This document shows, one piece after another, positions 17,076 to 26,497 of a stretch of DNA of 64,000 bases. The DNA is taken from the NCBI GenBank assembly GCA_964384825.1, contig CAYLMM010000004.1, forward strand, positions 38,016-102,015. Reading direction: 5' to 3'. The position numbers and the translations under genes were made by a program. This DNA comes from CAYLMM01 sp964384825 (GTDB taxonomy: Bacteria > Krumholzibacteriota > Krumholzibacteriia > LZORAL124-64-63). Each line of letters begins with the position of its first letter. Position 1 is the first letter of the stretch. The notes below the pieces were generated by a model, which saw nothing but the letters and a program-made list of their open reading frames with translations, had not been told where the DNA came from and did not search any database.

Positions 17076-17105
17076 TTGCAATCCCAGTTTCAAATGCACT
17101 AGGAT
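17076..17105 (+). promoter_or_regulatory. Candidate promoter for the duplicated secreted protein gene
   Basis: TTGCAA (17076-17081) and TAGGAT (17100-17105) are 18 bases apart, four of six matches each, giving a leader of about 200 bases before the ATG at 17315. Nothing else is evident in 17055-17314. Confidence 0.3.
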
Positions 17106-17314
17106 GTCGATATGGATTCGCCCCTGCTCCGGGTCCGCGCCCCCGACCGGCCGTTCTCCGGCCATGGGCTCCATCCGCTCGAACAGGTTCGCTCGACGAA
17201 AGGGATTCCTTAGCGGCTTCCGGACCCGGCGGTTTTCGATCCTGCCTCGCCCCCCGCGCCGTCGCATCCATCCGTCACCGGAGGCGGTCAACTCGCATCG
17301 TGGGGGGTGTTTCG

Positions 17315-19549
17315 ATGAAGAAGGTTCTCGTCTTCGCGACGGCGGCGCTCTGTCTCGCCGTCCCCGTTTTCTCTCCGGCCGACTGGTTCCCCGACAATCC
17401 CGACACCAAATGGGCGCAGCTTCCGGATCTCGATCCCACAGGCATCGACGTGAACTGCTCGCCGATGCCCGTCGACTTCGTTCTCGCCGACGATTTCGAA
17501 TGCCGGCAGACGGGCCCGCTGACCGGGATCCACATCTGGGGTTCGTGGCTCGATGATTTCGTACCCGATCCCTCGGCGGTCGGATTCACGCTCAGCATCC
17601 ACGCCGACATCCCGGCCGACCAGAGCGGACTGGGCTACAGCACCCCCGGCGAACTGCTCTGGATGCGCGAATTCATGCCCGGGGAATTCATGGTCTTTCC
17701 CTGGGCCGAGGGGATTCTCGAAGGCTGGCTCGATCCGCCCGAGGCCTATTTCTTCCCGGCCGACACCATCTGCTGGCAGTACAACTTCACCGTCCCCGAA
17801 CCGGAGGCCTTCGTGCAGGAGGGCCAGCCCGACTCCCCGGTCGTCTATTGGCTCGATGTGAAGGCCTTCCCTCTGGACTCGGGGGCGCTCTTCGGCTGGA
17901 AGACCTCGCTCGAGCACTGGAACGACGACGCGGTCTGGGGCTCCGGGCAAGAGCCGTATGCGGGCCCGTGGTTCGAGATGATCTATCCGCCGATGCACGA
18001 ACTGGCCGGCCAGTCGATCGACCTGGCCTTCGCGTTGACCGGGCCGCAGCAGCAGGAGGCCCTCGACTGGGGCGACGCTCCCGATCCGGCCTACCCGACC
18101 CTGGCCGCCAACAACGGCGCCAACCACGTGATCGTTCCGGGGATCTTCATGGGCGCCGCCATCGACGGCGAACCCGACGGCCAGCCGGATCCGGCCGCCC
18201 TGGGCGACGACAACGACGGCAACGACGACGAGGACGGGGTCGTCTTCCCCTCGCCGCTGCTGCCGGGCCAGCTCGCGACGGCGGACGTGACGGTCTCGGC
18301 GCCGGGGATGATCGACGCCTGGATCGATTTCGATCAGAACGGCAGCTGGGCCGAGCCCGGCGAGCAGATCCTGGTCTCGGTGCCGGTCAATCCCGGAACG
18401 AACAGCCTCCAGTTCATCGTGCCCGGGTTCGTCGGACTGCCCGGCCAGGGACTGTACGCCATCTCGACCTGCGCCCGGTTCCGCTACAGCACCGCCGGCG
18501 GCCTGTCGTTCGCCGGTTCCGCTCCCGACGGCGAGGTCGAGGATTACCTGGTCGACATCCCCGGCACCCGGGTCATGAAGTGGGAGCAGCGGCCCGATCT
18601 GGGCACGACCGGATTCGATGTCGCCGCCTCGCCGGGCGAAAGGGACTACATCCTGGCCGATGATTTCCTCTGCACCGCCACCGGTCCGTTGACCGATTTC
18701 GACATCTACGGATCCTGGCGGGGCGACATCCTGCCCCTCGGCGATCCGACGGCGGTCGCGTTCACGATCAGCATCCACGCCGACATCCCGGCCGACCAGA
18801 GCCCGACCGGATACAGCATGCCCGGCGAACTGCTGTGGATGCGCGAGATCGCGCCGGATATGCCCGAGGTCGATTTCGTGGCCGAACCCTACGCCGAGCA
18901 GATCGAGGAAGGCTGGCTGGATCCGCCCGACCTCTACGCCTTCCCGGCCGATTGGACCTGCTGGAGGTACAGCTTCCACATCGATCCGCATCTGGCCTTC
19001 CGGCAGATGGGCACGCCGGCCGAACCGGTCGTCTACTGGATCGACCTGAAGGCCTTCCCCTTCGAGGCGGGAACGTTCTTCGGCTGGAAGACCACGCTCG
19101 ATCACTGGAACGACGACGCGGTCTGGGGCGAGGGCCCCGAGCCCGGGGTGTTCGCCTGGTACGATCTGATCTATCCGCCGCAGCACCAGTTCGCGGGGGA
19201 TTCGGTCGATCTTGCCTTCACCATCTGGGAGGACACGCTCACCGGCGTTCCCGGCGGGAAGGTTCCCGAAAGGACCGGCCTGCGCCAGAACGCGCCCAAT
19301 CCCTTCAACCCCCGCACGGAGATCCTGTGCACGGCGCCCGCCGGCGGCGGCCGAATGCGGCTGGACGTCTTCGACGCCCGCGGGCGCATGATCCGCACCC
19401 TGATCGACGAACACCGCGCCGAGGGCGAGTTCACCGTGTTCTGGGACGGATGCGATCGCGACGGCCGCAAGATGCCGGCCGGGATCTACTTCTCCCGCCT
19501 GACCGGGCCCGAAGGCTCGGCCACGGTCAAGATGACGCTCGTGAAGTAG
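17315..19549 (+). CDS. Secreted protein with duplicated DUF-type domain, GEVEDY domain and FlgD-like C-terminal tail
   Basis: 744-residue exported protein. Signal peptide at 1-20. Two copies of a roughly 215-residue domain follow: KWAQLPDLDPTGIDV from about 32 and KWEQRPDLGTTGFDV from about 423. Both contain SIHADIPADQS, GELLWMRE and FGWKT(S/T)L ... HWNDDAVWG. Between them lies an Asp-rich segment with DDNDGNDDEDGV leading to GEVEDYLVDI, the signature of the GEVEDY domain, which is probably calcium-binding. From about 657 comes a FlgD-like C-terminal domain (NPFNPRTEI, VFDARGRMIRTL, WDGCDRDGRKMPAGIYFSRL, terminal VK) found on secreted proteins of FCB bacteria. Function is unknown; a cell-surface structural or adhesion role is plausible. 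Confidence 0.82.
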   Translation: MKKVLVFATAALCLAVPVFSPADWFPDNPDTKWAQLPDLDPTGIDVNCSPMPVDFVLADDFECRQTGPLTGIHIWGSWLDDFVPDPSAVGFTLSIHADIPADQSGLGYSTPGELLWMREFMPGEFMVFPWAEGILEGWLDPPEAYFFPADTICWQYNFTVPEPEAFVQEGQPDSPVVYWLDVKAFPLDSGALFGWKTSLEHWNDDAVWGSGQEPYAGPWFEMIYPPMHELAGQSIDLAFALTGPQQQEALDWGDAPDPAYPTLAANNGANHVIVPGIFMGAAIDGEPDGQPDPAALGDDNDGNDDEDGVVFPSPLLPGQLATADVTVSAPGMIDAWIDFDQNGSWAEPGEQILVSVPVNPGTNSLQFIVPGFVGLPGQGLYAISTCARFRYSTAGGLSFAGSAPDGEVEDYLVDIPGTRVMKWEQRPDLGTTGFDVAASPGERDYILADDFLCTATGPLTDFDIYGSWRGDILPLGDPTAVAFTISIHADIPADQSPTGYSMPGELLWMREIAPDMPEVDFVAEPYAEQIEEGWLDPPDLYAFPADWTCWRYSFHIDPHLAFRQMGTPAEPVVYWIDLKAFPFEAGTFFGWKTTLDHWNDDAVWGEGPEPGVFAWYDLIYPPQHQFAGDSVDLAFTIWEDTLTGVPGGKVPERTGLRQNAPNPFNPRTEILCTAPAGGGRMRLDVFDARGRMIRTLIDEHRAEGEFTVFWDGCDRDGRKMPAGIYFSRLTGPEGSATVKMTLVK

Positions 19550-19590
19550 GAGGCGACCCAGCAGGGAGGAGGAACGGATTCCTCGCGAAG

Positions 19591-19622
19591 AGACCCCCGG
19601 AGGCCGAAGCCGCCGGGGGTCT
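19591..19622. terminator. Bidirectional hairpin terminator
   Basis: AGACCCCCGG and CCGGGGGTCT form a 10-bp stem enclosing AGGCCGAAGCCG, which can itself pair. It sits between the convergent stops at 19549 and 19648. Confidence 0.65.
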
Positions 19623-19647
19623 TGACGCAGAGAGGACCGGTCGCAGC

Positions 19648-20769
19648 CTAGCAGCGCTCCGCGATCGCCTCGGCCATCTCGCTGGTGGTGCTCGATCCGC
19701 CCATGTCGTAGGTGCGGACCTCGCCCTCGGCGATGACCTCGGCCACGGCCTTGTCCAGCTTCGCGGCCATGTCCGTCTCGCCCAGATGATCGAGCATCAT
19801 CTTGGCCGAGAGGATCATGGCGATGGGGTTGACCTTGTTCATGCCGACGTACTTGGGCGCCGAGCCGTGGCTGGGCTCGAAGACCGCCACCTCGTCGCCG
19901 ATGTTGCCCGAGCAGGCGAAGCCCAGGCCGCCGACCAGCTGCGCGCAGAGGTCGCTGACGATGTCGCCGAACATGTTCGACGAGATCAGCACGCCGTAGT
20001 TCTGCGGATTCTTCACCAGCCACATGCACATCGCGTCGATGTTGGTCTCCCACAGCTCGATGCCGGGGTACTCCTTGGCGATCTTGCGGGCCTCGCGCAC
20101 CATCAGGCCGCTGGTCTCGCGCACGACGTTGGGCTTCTCGACCACGGTCACGGTCTTGTAGCCGAACTTCTTGGCGTACTCGAAGGCGTCGCGGCAGATC
20201 TGCCGGCAGCCCTTGCGCGTGAAGATCCGCGTGCTGATGGCGATGTCCTCGTTGGGCACGTCGGCCAGGGTGGCCATCTGCGCGGGATGGGTCTCGGTCA
20301 GCTTGTCGCGCACGTCCTGCGGCAGGGGATGGTACTCCACGCCCATGTACAGGCCCTCGGTGTTCTGGCGGAAGACCACCAGGTCGAGATCGTCGCGGTA
20401 GTTCAGCGGGTTGCCGCCGTAGGCCTTGCAGGGCCGCAGGTTGGTCCGCAGGTTGAACTGCTGGCGCAGCCGCACGATGGGGCTGCGGTAGATCTTGCCG
20501 GTGCCCTGGAGTTCGGGAACCAGCTCGGCTTCGGCCTCCTCCTTCGGTTTGCTGGTGATCGCGCCGAAGAGGGCGGCGTCCACGTTCTTCAGCATCTCGA
20601 TGGTGCGGTCGGGAAGCGGGTTCGCCTCCGTGCGCCAGAACTCCCAGCCGATGTCGCCGTGGACGTACTCGGCGTCCAGGCCCAGCTTGTCCAGCACGAC
20701 GCGGGTGGCGTCCATCACGTCCACCCCGACGCCGTCGCCGGGCATCCAACCGATACGGTACTTGGCCAT
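19648..20769 (-). CDS. Isocitrate/isopropylmalate dehydrogenase family protein
   Basis: 373-residue beta-decarboxylating dehydrogenase. The family core is clear: N-terminal MPGDGVG, the substrate arginines in YRSPIVRLRQQFNLRTNLRP, and NMFGDIVSDLCAQLVGGLGF with metal-binding aspartates. The coenzyme loop SHGSAPKYVGMNKVNP carries Lys-Tyr ... Val at the positions that mark NADP-dependent isocitrate dehydrogenase in E. coli (K344, Y345, V351). The phosphorylatable-Ser/Asn pair of E. coli Icd reads Ser-Pro-Ile here, so the Asn is missing. Isocitrate is the likely substrate but isopropylmalate-like acids cannot be excluded. ATG at 20769 has AGGAGGA upstream. A candidate promoter (20865-20837) lies just beyond the preceding gene's stop. 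Confidence 0.85.
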   Translation of the reverse strand: MAKYRIGWMPGDGVGVDVMDATRVVLDKLGLDAEYVHGDIGWEFWRTEANPLPDRTIEMLKNVDAALFGAITSKPKEEAEAELVPELQGTGKIYRSPIVRLRQQFNLRTNLRPCKAYGGNPLNYRDDLDLVVFRQNTEGLYMGVEYHPLPQDVRDKLTETHPAQMATLADVPNEDIAISTRIFTRKGCRQICRDAFEYAKKFGYKTVTVVEKPNVVRETSGLMVREARKIAKEYPGIELWETNIDAMCMWLVKNPQNYGVLISSNMFGDIVSDLCAQLVGGLGFACSGNIGDEVAVFEPSHGSAPKYVGMNKVNPIAMILSAKMMLDHLGETDMAAKLDKAVAEVIAEGEVRTYDMGGSSTTSEMAEAIAERC

Positions 20770-20836
20770 TCCGAAATCCTCCTGCGAGCGGTCGGTTTTG
20801 GCGCCGGCGGGGAGCCGGCTTCCTCTCGGTCGAGTC

Positions 20837-20865
20837 AAGATAGCCCGAACCGACGCCGGGGCCAA
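20837..20865 (-). promoter_or_regulatory. Candidate promoter of the dehydrogenase gene
   Basis: Minus-strand TTGGCC (20865-20860) and TATCTT (20842-20837) with a 17-base spacer, 68 bases before the start codon. Confidence 0.35.
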
Positions 20866-20867
20866 GA

Positions 20868-22157
20868 TCAACCGGGGCGGTCGGCGTCGTTCCGGTCGGC
20901 GGGGGCGAGGATCTCGGCCTCGAGCCGTTCTCGGATTTCGACCATCTCGGGGCGCAGGGCGTTGCGGCGATTCTGGCCGTCGAGCCTGACGGCCACCGTC
21001 TGGGCCACCAGGACCATGAAAAGCGGGATGAGCAGGGGCACCAGCCGCCGCCGGCGATGGTGCGAGAGCAGGCTGCAGCCCGCCGACGTGCCCGAGGCCA
21101 GGATGATGCAGAAACCCACCGCCGAAACGTAGAGCGACTGGAGGTTCAGCCATCCCCGGTCCGCCGAGGCCAGGGCGAAGGGCAGCACCGTGATCACCGT
21201 CCAGGCGAGGAAGAAACGGATCGGCCGGCTGCCGAAGACGATCCCGAAGAATCCGAAGGCGATGATCATCAACGAGACCATCACCCTGATCGGGGTTCGC
21301 CACTCGTAGACCAGCTGGATCAGGGGGTGGCCCGACTGGACCAGCGAGCTCTGCTGCATCGGGAAGATCAGCAGGTTCAGGTAGCGGAAGATGTTCTTCA
21401 GGGAGATCCAGGTGAAGTTCAGCGTCGTCCGGGGCTGCGCCCGGCCGATCGAAGACTCCTCCCAGCCCCAGATCCCCTGGGCCACGTAGAAGACCGCCCC
21501 GACCAGGACCAGCAGCATCAGGTCGGCCGAGAAGATGCCCCGGCGGCCGCGTTCCTTGTAGAAGAAGAACTTGTAGGCCAGCAGGCAGCCCAGCATCGAC
21601 AGCGAGGCCGTGCTGGTCAGGCCGGCGACCGCCAGCAGGGCCAGGCTGATCAGGTACAGGGGCGATCCGATCCGGCCCTCGTTGTGCAGGTCGTTGCGGA
21701 TCAGGCAGATCAGCACCGTCAGATAGAGCGAGGCGGTGACCAGCGGCTCCAGGCCCGAGATGGACATCAGGATCTTGCCGTAATGCCCCACCGAGAACGC
21801 GAAGAGGATCGACGCCAGCAGCGACATCCCGAATCGCGGGAACAGAAGCATCGACAGCTGGAAGACCAGAAAACAGTTCAGCGCGTGGATCAGCAGGTTC
21901 AATGCGAGATAGCCGGCGGGGTCGGTTCCGAAAAGCCGGAAGCCGCCCAGGAATCCGAGCTGCAGCAGGGGCTGGCTGAAGATGTTGCCCAGGTACCGGA
22001 ACAGGATCAGGGGATCGGCCGAGAGCAGCCACGCGTCGTGGAGGATCCCGATATCCGCCTGATTCCAGATCGGAACCGAAAGGATGCGACCGTAGACCGC
22101 GAAGACCAGGACGGCCAGCAGCAGCAGGATCGTCGGACGTCTCTGCAAGATTCTCAT
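20868..22157 (-). CDS. Polytopic membrane protein, possibly GT-C-like
   Basis: 429-residue protein with about ten hydrophobic spans and short polar loops. The layout (first span, then a long polar loop PIWNQADIGILHDAWLLSAD, then paired spans such as LALNLLIHALNCFLVFQLSMLLFP) resembles GT-C glycosyltransferases and O-mannosyltransferase-like membrane proteins, but the diagnostic DD/DE motif after the first span is not convincing. The C-terminal 40 residues are charged and probably cytoplasmic. ATG at 22157. It diverges from the TlyA-like gene across an 85-base region containing a perfect AT-rich palindrome. Function not assigned. Confidence 0.65.
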   Translation of the reverse strand: MRILQRRPTILLLLAVLVFAVYGRILSVPIWNQADIGILHDAWLLSADPLILFRYLGNIFSQPLLQLGFLGGFRLFGTDPAGYLALNLLIHALNCFLVFQLSMLLFPRFGMSLLASILFAFSVGHYGKILMSISGLEPLVTASLYLTVLICLIRNDLHNEGRIGSPLYLISLALLAVAGLTSTASLSMLGCLLAYKFFFYKERGRRGIFSADLMLLVLVGAVFYVAQGIWGWEESSIGRAQPRTTLNFTWISLKNIFRYLNLLIFPMQQSSLVQSGHPLIQLVYEWRTPIRVMVSLMIIAFGFFGIVFGSRPIRFFLAWTVITVLPFALASADRGWLNLQSLYVSAVGFCIILASGTSAGCSLLSHHRRRRLVPLLIPLFMVLVAQTVAVRLDGQNRRNALRPEMVEIRERLEAEILAPADRNDADRPG

Positions 22158-22205
22158 CCCGTGGTTTTTCCCGTTTTCCGGTCCGGGGTTACGTCTGAGT
22201 CTCCA

Positions 22206-22219
22206 AATGATATATCATT
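22206..22219. promoter_or_regulatory. AT-rich palindrome between divergent genes
   Basis: AATGATATATCATT is a perfect 14-bp palindrome, with CC and GG further out in register after a one-base slip. It stands out in GC-rich sequence, 24 bases before the TlyA-like start and 49 bases before the opposing ATG. Operator or -10-region candidate. Confidence 0.45.
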
Positions 22220-22242
22220 GGAGTATGGGGGGGTAGGAAAGG

Positions 22243-22809
22243 ATGTCCATGGCCAGGGGCCCTTACGCTTCGCGGGCCGGCGAGAAGCTCGCTCACGCCC
22301 TCGATCATTTCCGGGTCGACCCGGCGGGACGGGTCTGCGCCGATCTCGGCTGCAGCACCGGCGGGTTCACCGACGTGCTGCTGAAGCGCGGCGCGGCGCG
22401 CGTCTACTCCGTCGACACCGGCTACGGGGTGCTCGACTGGTCGCTGCGCAAAGACGAGCGCGTGATCGTGATGGAGCGGACCAACGCCCTGCACGTGGAG
22501 CTGCCCGAGCCCTGCTCGCTGGTGGTGATCGACGCGTCGTGGACCCGTCAGGCGAAGATCGTGCCGCACGCGCTGGAACTGCTGGCGCCCGGCGGCGAGA
22601 TCATCAGCCTGGTCAAACCTCATTACGAGGCTCCCCGGGAGTGGCTGCGGCGGGGAGTCCTGCCGCCAGAGCGCCACCGGGAAGTCCTGGAGTCGGTGAC
22701 CGCGGCCCTGGAGCCGGCGGCGCGGCTTCTGGCCCCGCCCGAGCTTTCGCCGGTTCTCGGCGGCAAGGGCGGCAATCGCGAATATCTGGTGCACCTGGTT
22801 TCGGCGTGA
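22243..22809 (+). CDS. TlyA-like rRNA methyltransferase domain protein lacking the S4 domain
   Basis: 188-residue SAM-dependent methyltransferase of the FtsJ/TlyA group. TlyA hallmarks are obvious: YASRAGEKLAHAL, the SAM motif DLGCSTGGFTDVLLKRGA, VYSVDTGYGVLDWSLRKDERV and ERTNAL, then VVIDASW and LVKPHYEA. Typical TlyA proteins are about 270 residues with an N-terminal S4 RNA-binding domain before the YxSRGG motif. Here the protein begins only a few residues before that motif and no upstream in-frame S4 coding is seen. It therefore should catalyse ribose 2'-O-methylation in rRNA like TlyA, but must recognise RNA differently. AAAGG precedes the ATG. Confidence 0.8.
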   Translation: MSMARGPYASRAGEKLAHALDHFRVDPAGRVCADLGCSTGGFTDVLLKRGAARVYSVDTGYGVLDWSLRKDERVIVMERTNALHVELPEPCSLVVIDASWTRQAKIVPHALELLAPGGEIISLVKPHYEAPREWLRRGVLPPERHREVLESVTAALEPAARLLAPPELSPVLGGKGGNREYLVHLVSA

Positions 22810-22855
22810 ATCCGCAGGGGCGCAATCCGGCAAACGCAACCGAAGGACGACATCC

Positions 22856-24778
22856 ATGCATCCTCGCCCGCTCGCCCGCATCGCGCTGCTTCTGCTGATC
22901 GCGACGATCTCGATCCCCCTGCGCCCGGCCGATTCCGCCGCGACTCCGGCCGCCCCCCTGAAGCCCTACGGCCGGCTGGTCGACGAGGTGGCCGGCTTCC
23001 TGTTCGCCGACACCGGGGACAAGGGCCTGCTGTCGGACGACGGCGAACCGGTGCCCCCCTATTTCTACCACTACGGCATCTACGACTGGGACGGCCTGTG
23101 GAGCGGGGGCGAGGGCTATCCCGGCTACGCCGCGGTGAGCTATCCGGCGTACACCGCCTCGGTGGGCATCGACGCCTTCCTCGACTACCACGCCTACCGC
23201 GGCTCTGCCGAGGCGCTGGCCCGTGCGCGCGGCTTCGCCGACTGGATCCTGCGCCACCTGACCCCCGCGGAAGATCTCTACGGCGGCCTGCCCTACAGCA
23301 CCCAGACCGACGGGGTGATGGGCGGCGGCTGGGACGGCGACGCGATCATGACCGACAAGCCGGCGATGTTCGGCCTGCGTCTGCTGCGGCTCTTCGACGT
23401 CACCGCCGACAGCACCTACTGGACCGGGGCCGAGAAGATCGCCGCCACCCTGGCCGCGACCCAGCTCGACGGCGACACGGCCGACCGAGGCCGCTGGCCC
23501 TTCCGCGTGCGCCCCTCCGACGGCGCGGTGCGGCAGGACTACACCAGCCACCTGATGCCGGCGGTGCGCTTCTTCGACGCCATGGCCGAACGCACCGGCG
23601 ACGCGGCCTTCGCCGAGGTCCGCGACCGGGCCTGGCGATGGCTGCTGGACAATCCCTGCAATCCGGCCAGCCCCCATTACATGCGCTGGGAGGGCTTCTA
23701 CGAGGACCAGGATCCCGAGATGCAGACCGGCAAGCACGACCACTACTCCGCCCACGAGATGATCGTCGAATTGGTCGCCCGCCGGCCCGAGGGATGGCGA
23801 GCGACGGCGCGGGACATCATGGATCTGGTCAAGGCCGAATACCTGCTCGACTCCCCGGACGACGGCCTGGGCGACTACCATCCCGCCACCCTGGAATGGA
23901 AGGGATGGATGGTGTCGACATTCGCCTCGACGCTGCAGTTCGCCCGCACGGCCCTGCTGCTGGACCGGGCCATGGCCGGCGACCCCCTGCGCGATCCCGA
24001 CCTGCCCGGCCTCGCCGCGGGCATGGCGATCGTCGCGACCTGGGGCCAGAACACCCGCTGCACGACCCTCGACGGCCGGATGTACACCACCGTCGACGAC
24101 GTCGTCTCCTACGGCACCTCGACCAGCTGGTACGAGCAGAACTTCAACACGGTGAAGTACATGCTCGAGATGATGGCGCTGGATCCCTCGCTCGCACCGG
24201 CCGACGAGCCGCATCTGCTCGCCTCCGAGACTCCGGTCCTGGACATCGCCTACCCGCCCGAGTCGCCGCGGGTGGTCTATTCGGTGAGCGGCGACGCGGG
24301 ATGCGAAACCCTGCATCTGCCGGCCGAACCGGCGGCCGTGCTGGCCGCGGGCGCCGAATTGCCGCGGGTGGCCGCGCTCGACGGGTCCGCCCCGGGCTGG
24401 ACCTGGGACGCCGCCTCCGGGGTGCTCGAAGTCCGGCACGCCGCCGACCCGGTGGAGATCCTCTCCGCGCCGGTCGCGGTCGAGACCCTGCCCGGCCAGC
24501 CCGCGGTGATGCTCGGCGCGCGGACCGGCAGCGGCCTTAGCGGAGCGGTCGTGGACCTTTCGCTGAGCCATGACGCCGCCGTGGTTGTCACGGTCTTCGA
24601 TCTGCGCGGCCGGCTGGTGCAGGAACTTGTCGACGGCGATGTCCTCCCGGCGGGAGTCACCCGTCTGACCTGGGACGGACGCGACCGTTCGGGCCGCCGC
24701 TCTCCGACCGGCGTCTACCTGATGCGGGCGCGGACGGCGGGCGGCGAGGCGATCCTGCGTCTGCGCGTGATGCGCTAG
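22856..24778 (+). CDS. Secreted alpha/alpha-barrel protein with FlgD-like C-terminal tail
   Basis: 640-residue exported protein. After a signal peptide (residues 1-28) there are about 430 residues of helical repeats with aromatic-rich loops (YHYGIYDWDGLWSGGEGYPG, YGGLPYSTQ, GGGWDGDAIMTDKPAMFGL, HYMRWEGFYEDQD). These resemble secreted (alpha/alpha)6 glycan-active enzymes or lyases, though no catalytic residues can be assigned. The last 80 residues form the FlgD-like domain (VFDLRGRLVQELV, TWDGRDRSGRRSPTGVYLMRA) that ends many exported proteins here. It follows the TlyA-like gene by 46 bases and may be cotranscribed. A periplasmic or surface glycan-processing role is an inference. Confidence 0.7.
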   Translation: MHPRPLARIALLLLIATISIPLRPADSAATPAAPLKPYGRLVDEVAGFLFADTGDKGLLSDDGEPVPPYFYHYGIYDWDGLWSGGEGYPGYAAVSYPAYTASVGIDAFLDYHAYRGSAEALARARGFADWILRHLTPAEDLYGGLPYSTQTDGVMGGGWDGDAIMTDKPAMFGLRLLRLFDVTADSTYWTGAEKIAATLAATQLDGDTADRGRWPFRVRPSDGAVRQDYTSHLMPAVRFFDAMAERTGDAAFAEVRDRAWRWLLDNPCNPASPHYMRWEGFYEDQDPEMQTGKHDHYSAHEMIVELVARRPEGWRATARDIMDLVKAEYLLDSPDDGLGDYHPATLEWKGWMVSTFASTLQFARTALLLDRAMAGDPLRDPDLPGLAAGMAIVATWGQNTRCTTLDGRMYTTVDDVVSYGTSTSWYEQNFNTVKYMLEMMALDPSLAPADEPHLLASETPVLDIAYPPESPRVVYSVSGDAGCETLHLPAEPAAVLAAGAELPRVAALDGSAPGWTWDAASGVLEVRHAADPVEILSAPVAVETLPGQPAVMLGARTGSGLSGAVVDLSLSHDAAVVVTVFDLRGRLVQELVDGDVLPAGVTRLTWDGRDRSGRRSPTGVYLMRARTAGGEAILRLRVMR

Positions 24779-24903
24779 GATCCCGGGCCGAAGCGGGTCT
24801 TGCCGGATCCGCCGGTCTCTTCTAACGTGCATTCGTTCCCGAACCCGACCGATATCCGCCTCCTCCGGGAGGCCTCGTTTCCGCGCCGATTCCAGGAGGG
24901 ATC

Positions 24904-26463
24904 ATGCCGCTTAAGCGCCTTCGCCTAGCCCTGTTTCCTTTCGCCCTGCTGATCCTCGCATCCGTTTTCTGCCCGGGCTGCGCCGGGCCCGAGGGGGCCG
25001 CTCCTCCGCCGGTCGTCTCGGAAGGTCCGTGGAATCTCACGATATTCCACACCAACGACATCCACGGCGGGTTCCTGGCCGAGCCGGCGACCTGGCGCGA
25101 CGATCGCGCCATGGTGGGCGGCTTCGCGGCGCTGGCCTCGCACCTGGCCGAGCAGCGGGCCGACGCCCCGGCCTCGCTGCTTCTCGACGGCGGCGATTTC
25201 ATGACCGGCAATCCGGTCTGCGACATCCCGGTCGACGGCGTGAAGGGCGCGGCCATCGTCGAGATGATGAATCTGGCGGGCTACGAGGCGTCGGTGGTGG
25301 GCAACCACGAATTCGACAACGGGCGCGAGAATCTGCAAAAGCTGGAACGGGCGGCAGGTTTTCCCCTGCTGGCGGCCGACATCCTCGACGAGAACGGCGA
25401 TCCCGAATTTCCCGACGCGCCGGTGATCATCGAGAAGGGCGGCCTGAAGATCGGCGTGATGGGGGTCTCGTGCGAGGATCTCTTCGCGGTGACGGCCGAT
25501 TCCCGAGTCGAGGGGCTGAAGCTGCGCAAGCAGGCCGCGGTCGTGCGCGAGATGGCCTCGGCCCTGGATCCGGTGACCGACCTGATGGTCCTGATCACCC
25601 ACAACGGCGTGCGCGGCGACACTCTGCTGGCCCGCGGCATCGCCGACGCCGGAATCGACGTGATCGTCGGCTCCCACTCGCACACCCGGCTGAAACAGCC
25701 CCTGCTGATCGGAAACGTGCTGGTGGTTCAGGCCGGATCGCATCTGAAGAACCTGGGCCGGCTCGATCTCCAGGTGGCCGACGACCGCGTCGTCTCGTAC
25801 TCGGGCCGGCTGATCACCCTGTATGCCGAGGGCCGCAGCGCCGGGCCCGAGCTCGGGGCGCTGATCGACCGCTACGCGGGGATGCTGCAGGAGATGTACG
25901 GCCAGGAGATCGGCCGTCTGGCTGTCGATTGGCGCCGCACCGGGCGCGCCGAGAGCAACATCGGCGACTGGCTGGCCGATGCCCTGCGCGACGCCGCCGG
26001 CGCCGACGTCGGGCTGATCAATTCGGGCACCATCCGCAAGAACATCTCGGCGGGGCCGGTGACCGCCCTGGACATCCACCAATTGCTGCCCTTCTCCAAC
26101 ACGCTGGTTGTCTTCGAGGCCGACGCGGACCAGCTGCGGGCGATCGCGGCCGAGAACGCCCGCTCGGCGGTCGGCGGCAGGCACGGCATCCTGCAGGTCT
26201 CGGGGCTGACCTATCGCTACCGGGCCGCGGGCGAAGACGCCGAAATGATCGAAGTGAAGGTCGGCGGGCAACCTCTGGAATCCGGCCGCGTCTACAAGGT
26301 GGCGTGCCCCGATTACGTGGTGCAGAAGGCGGATCTCTATCTCGACATCCCGGCGCCGGCGACCGAATACGCGGGGATGACCATCACCGAGGCCGTGCTG
26401 CGGGCCGTGCGGACGGCGGGCACCGTGACGTCGCGCGTCGAAGGGCGCATCGTGGAGGAATGA
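24904..26463 (+). CDS. 5'-nucleotidase / UDP-sugar hydrolase family lipoprotein (UshA-like)
   Basis: 519-residue two-domain metallophosphoesterase. The signal peptide ends in a lipobox (FCPGC). The N-terminal metallophosphatase motifs are complete: [25 protein letters not shown] and GSHSHTRL, plus the ITHNG histidine. The C-terminal 5'-nucleotidase domain carries [21 protein letters not shown] and [11 protein letters not shown]. It would dephosphorylate extracytoplasmic nucleotides, releasing nucleoside and phosphate. ATG at 24904 has AGGAGGG upstream. The AIM24 gene follows by 34 bases. Confidence 0.92.
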   Translation: MPLKRLRLALFPFALLILASVFCPGCAGPEGAAPPPVVSEGPWNLTIFHTNDIHGGFLAEPATWRDDRAMVGGFAALASHLAEQRADAPASLLLDGGDFMTGNPVCDIPVDGVKGAAIVEMMNLAGYEASVVGNHEFDNGRENLQKLERAAGFPLLAADILDENGDPEFPDAPVIIEKGGLKIGVMGVSCEDLFAVTADSRVEGLKLRKQAAVVREMASALDPVTDLMVLITHNGVRGDTLLARGIADAGIDVIVGSHSHTRLKQPLLIGNVLVVQAGSHLKNLGRLDLQVADDRVVSYSGRLITLYAEGRSAGPELGALIDRYAGMLQEMYGQEIGRLAVDWRRTGRAESNIGDWLADALRDAAGADVGLINSGTIRKNISAGPVTALDIHQLLPFSNTLVVFEADADQLRAIAAENARSAVGGRHGILQVSGLTYRYRAAGEDAEMIEVKVGGQPLESGRVYKVACPDYVVQKADLYLDIPAPATEYAGMTITEAVLRAVRTAGTVTSRVEGRIVEE

Positions 26464-26497
26464 CCGGAGCGATCGCTTCGGGAAGGAGTGGCAGGAC

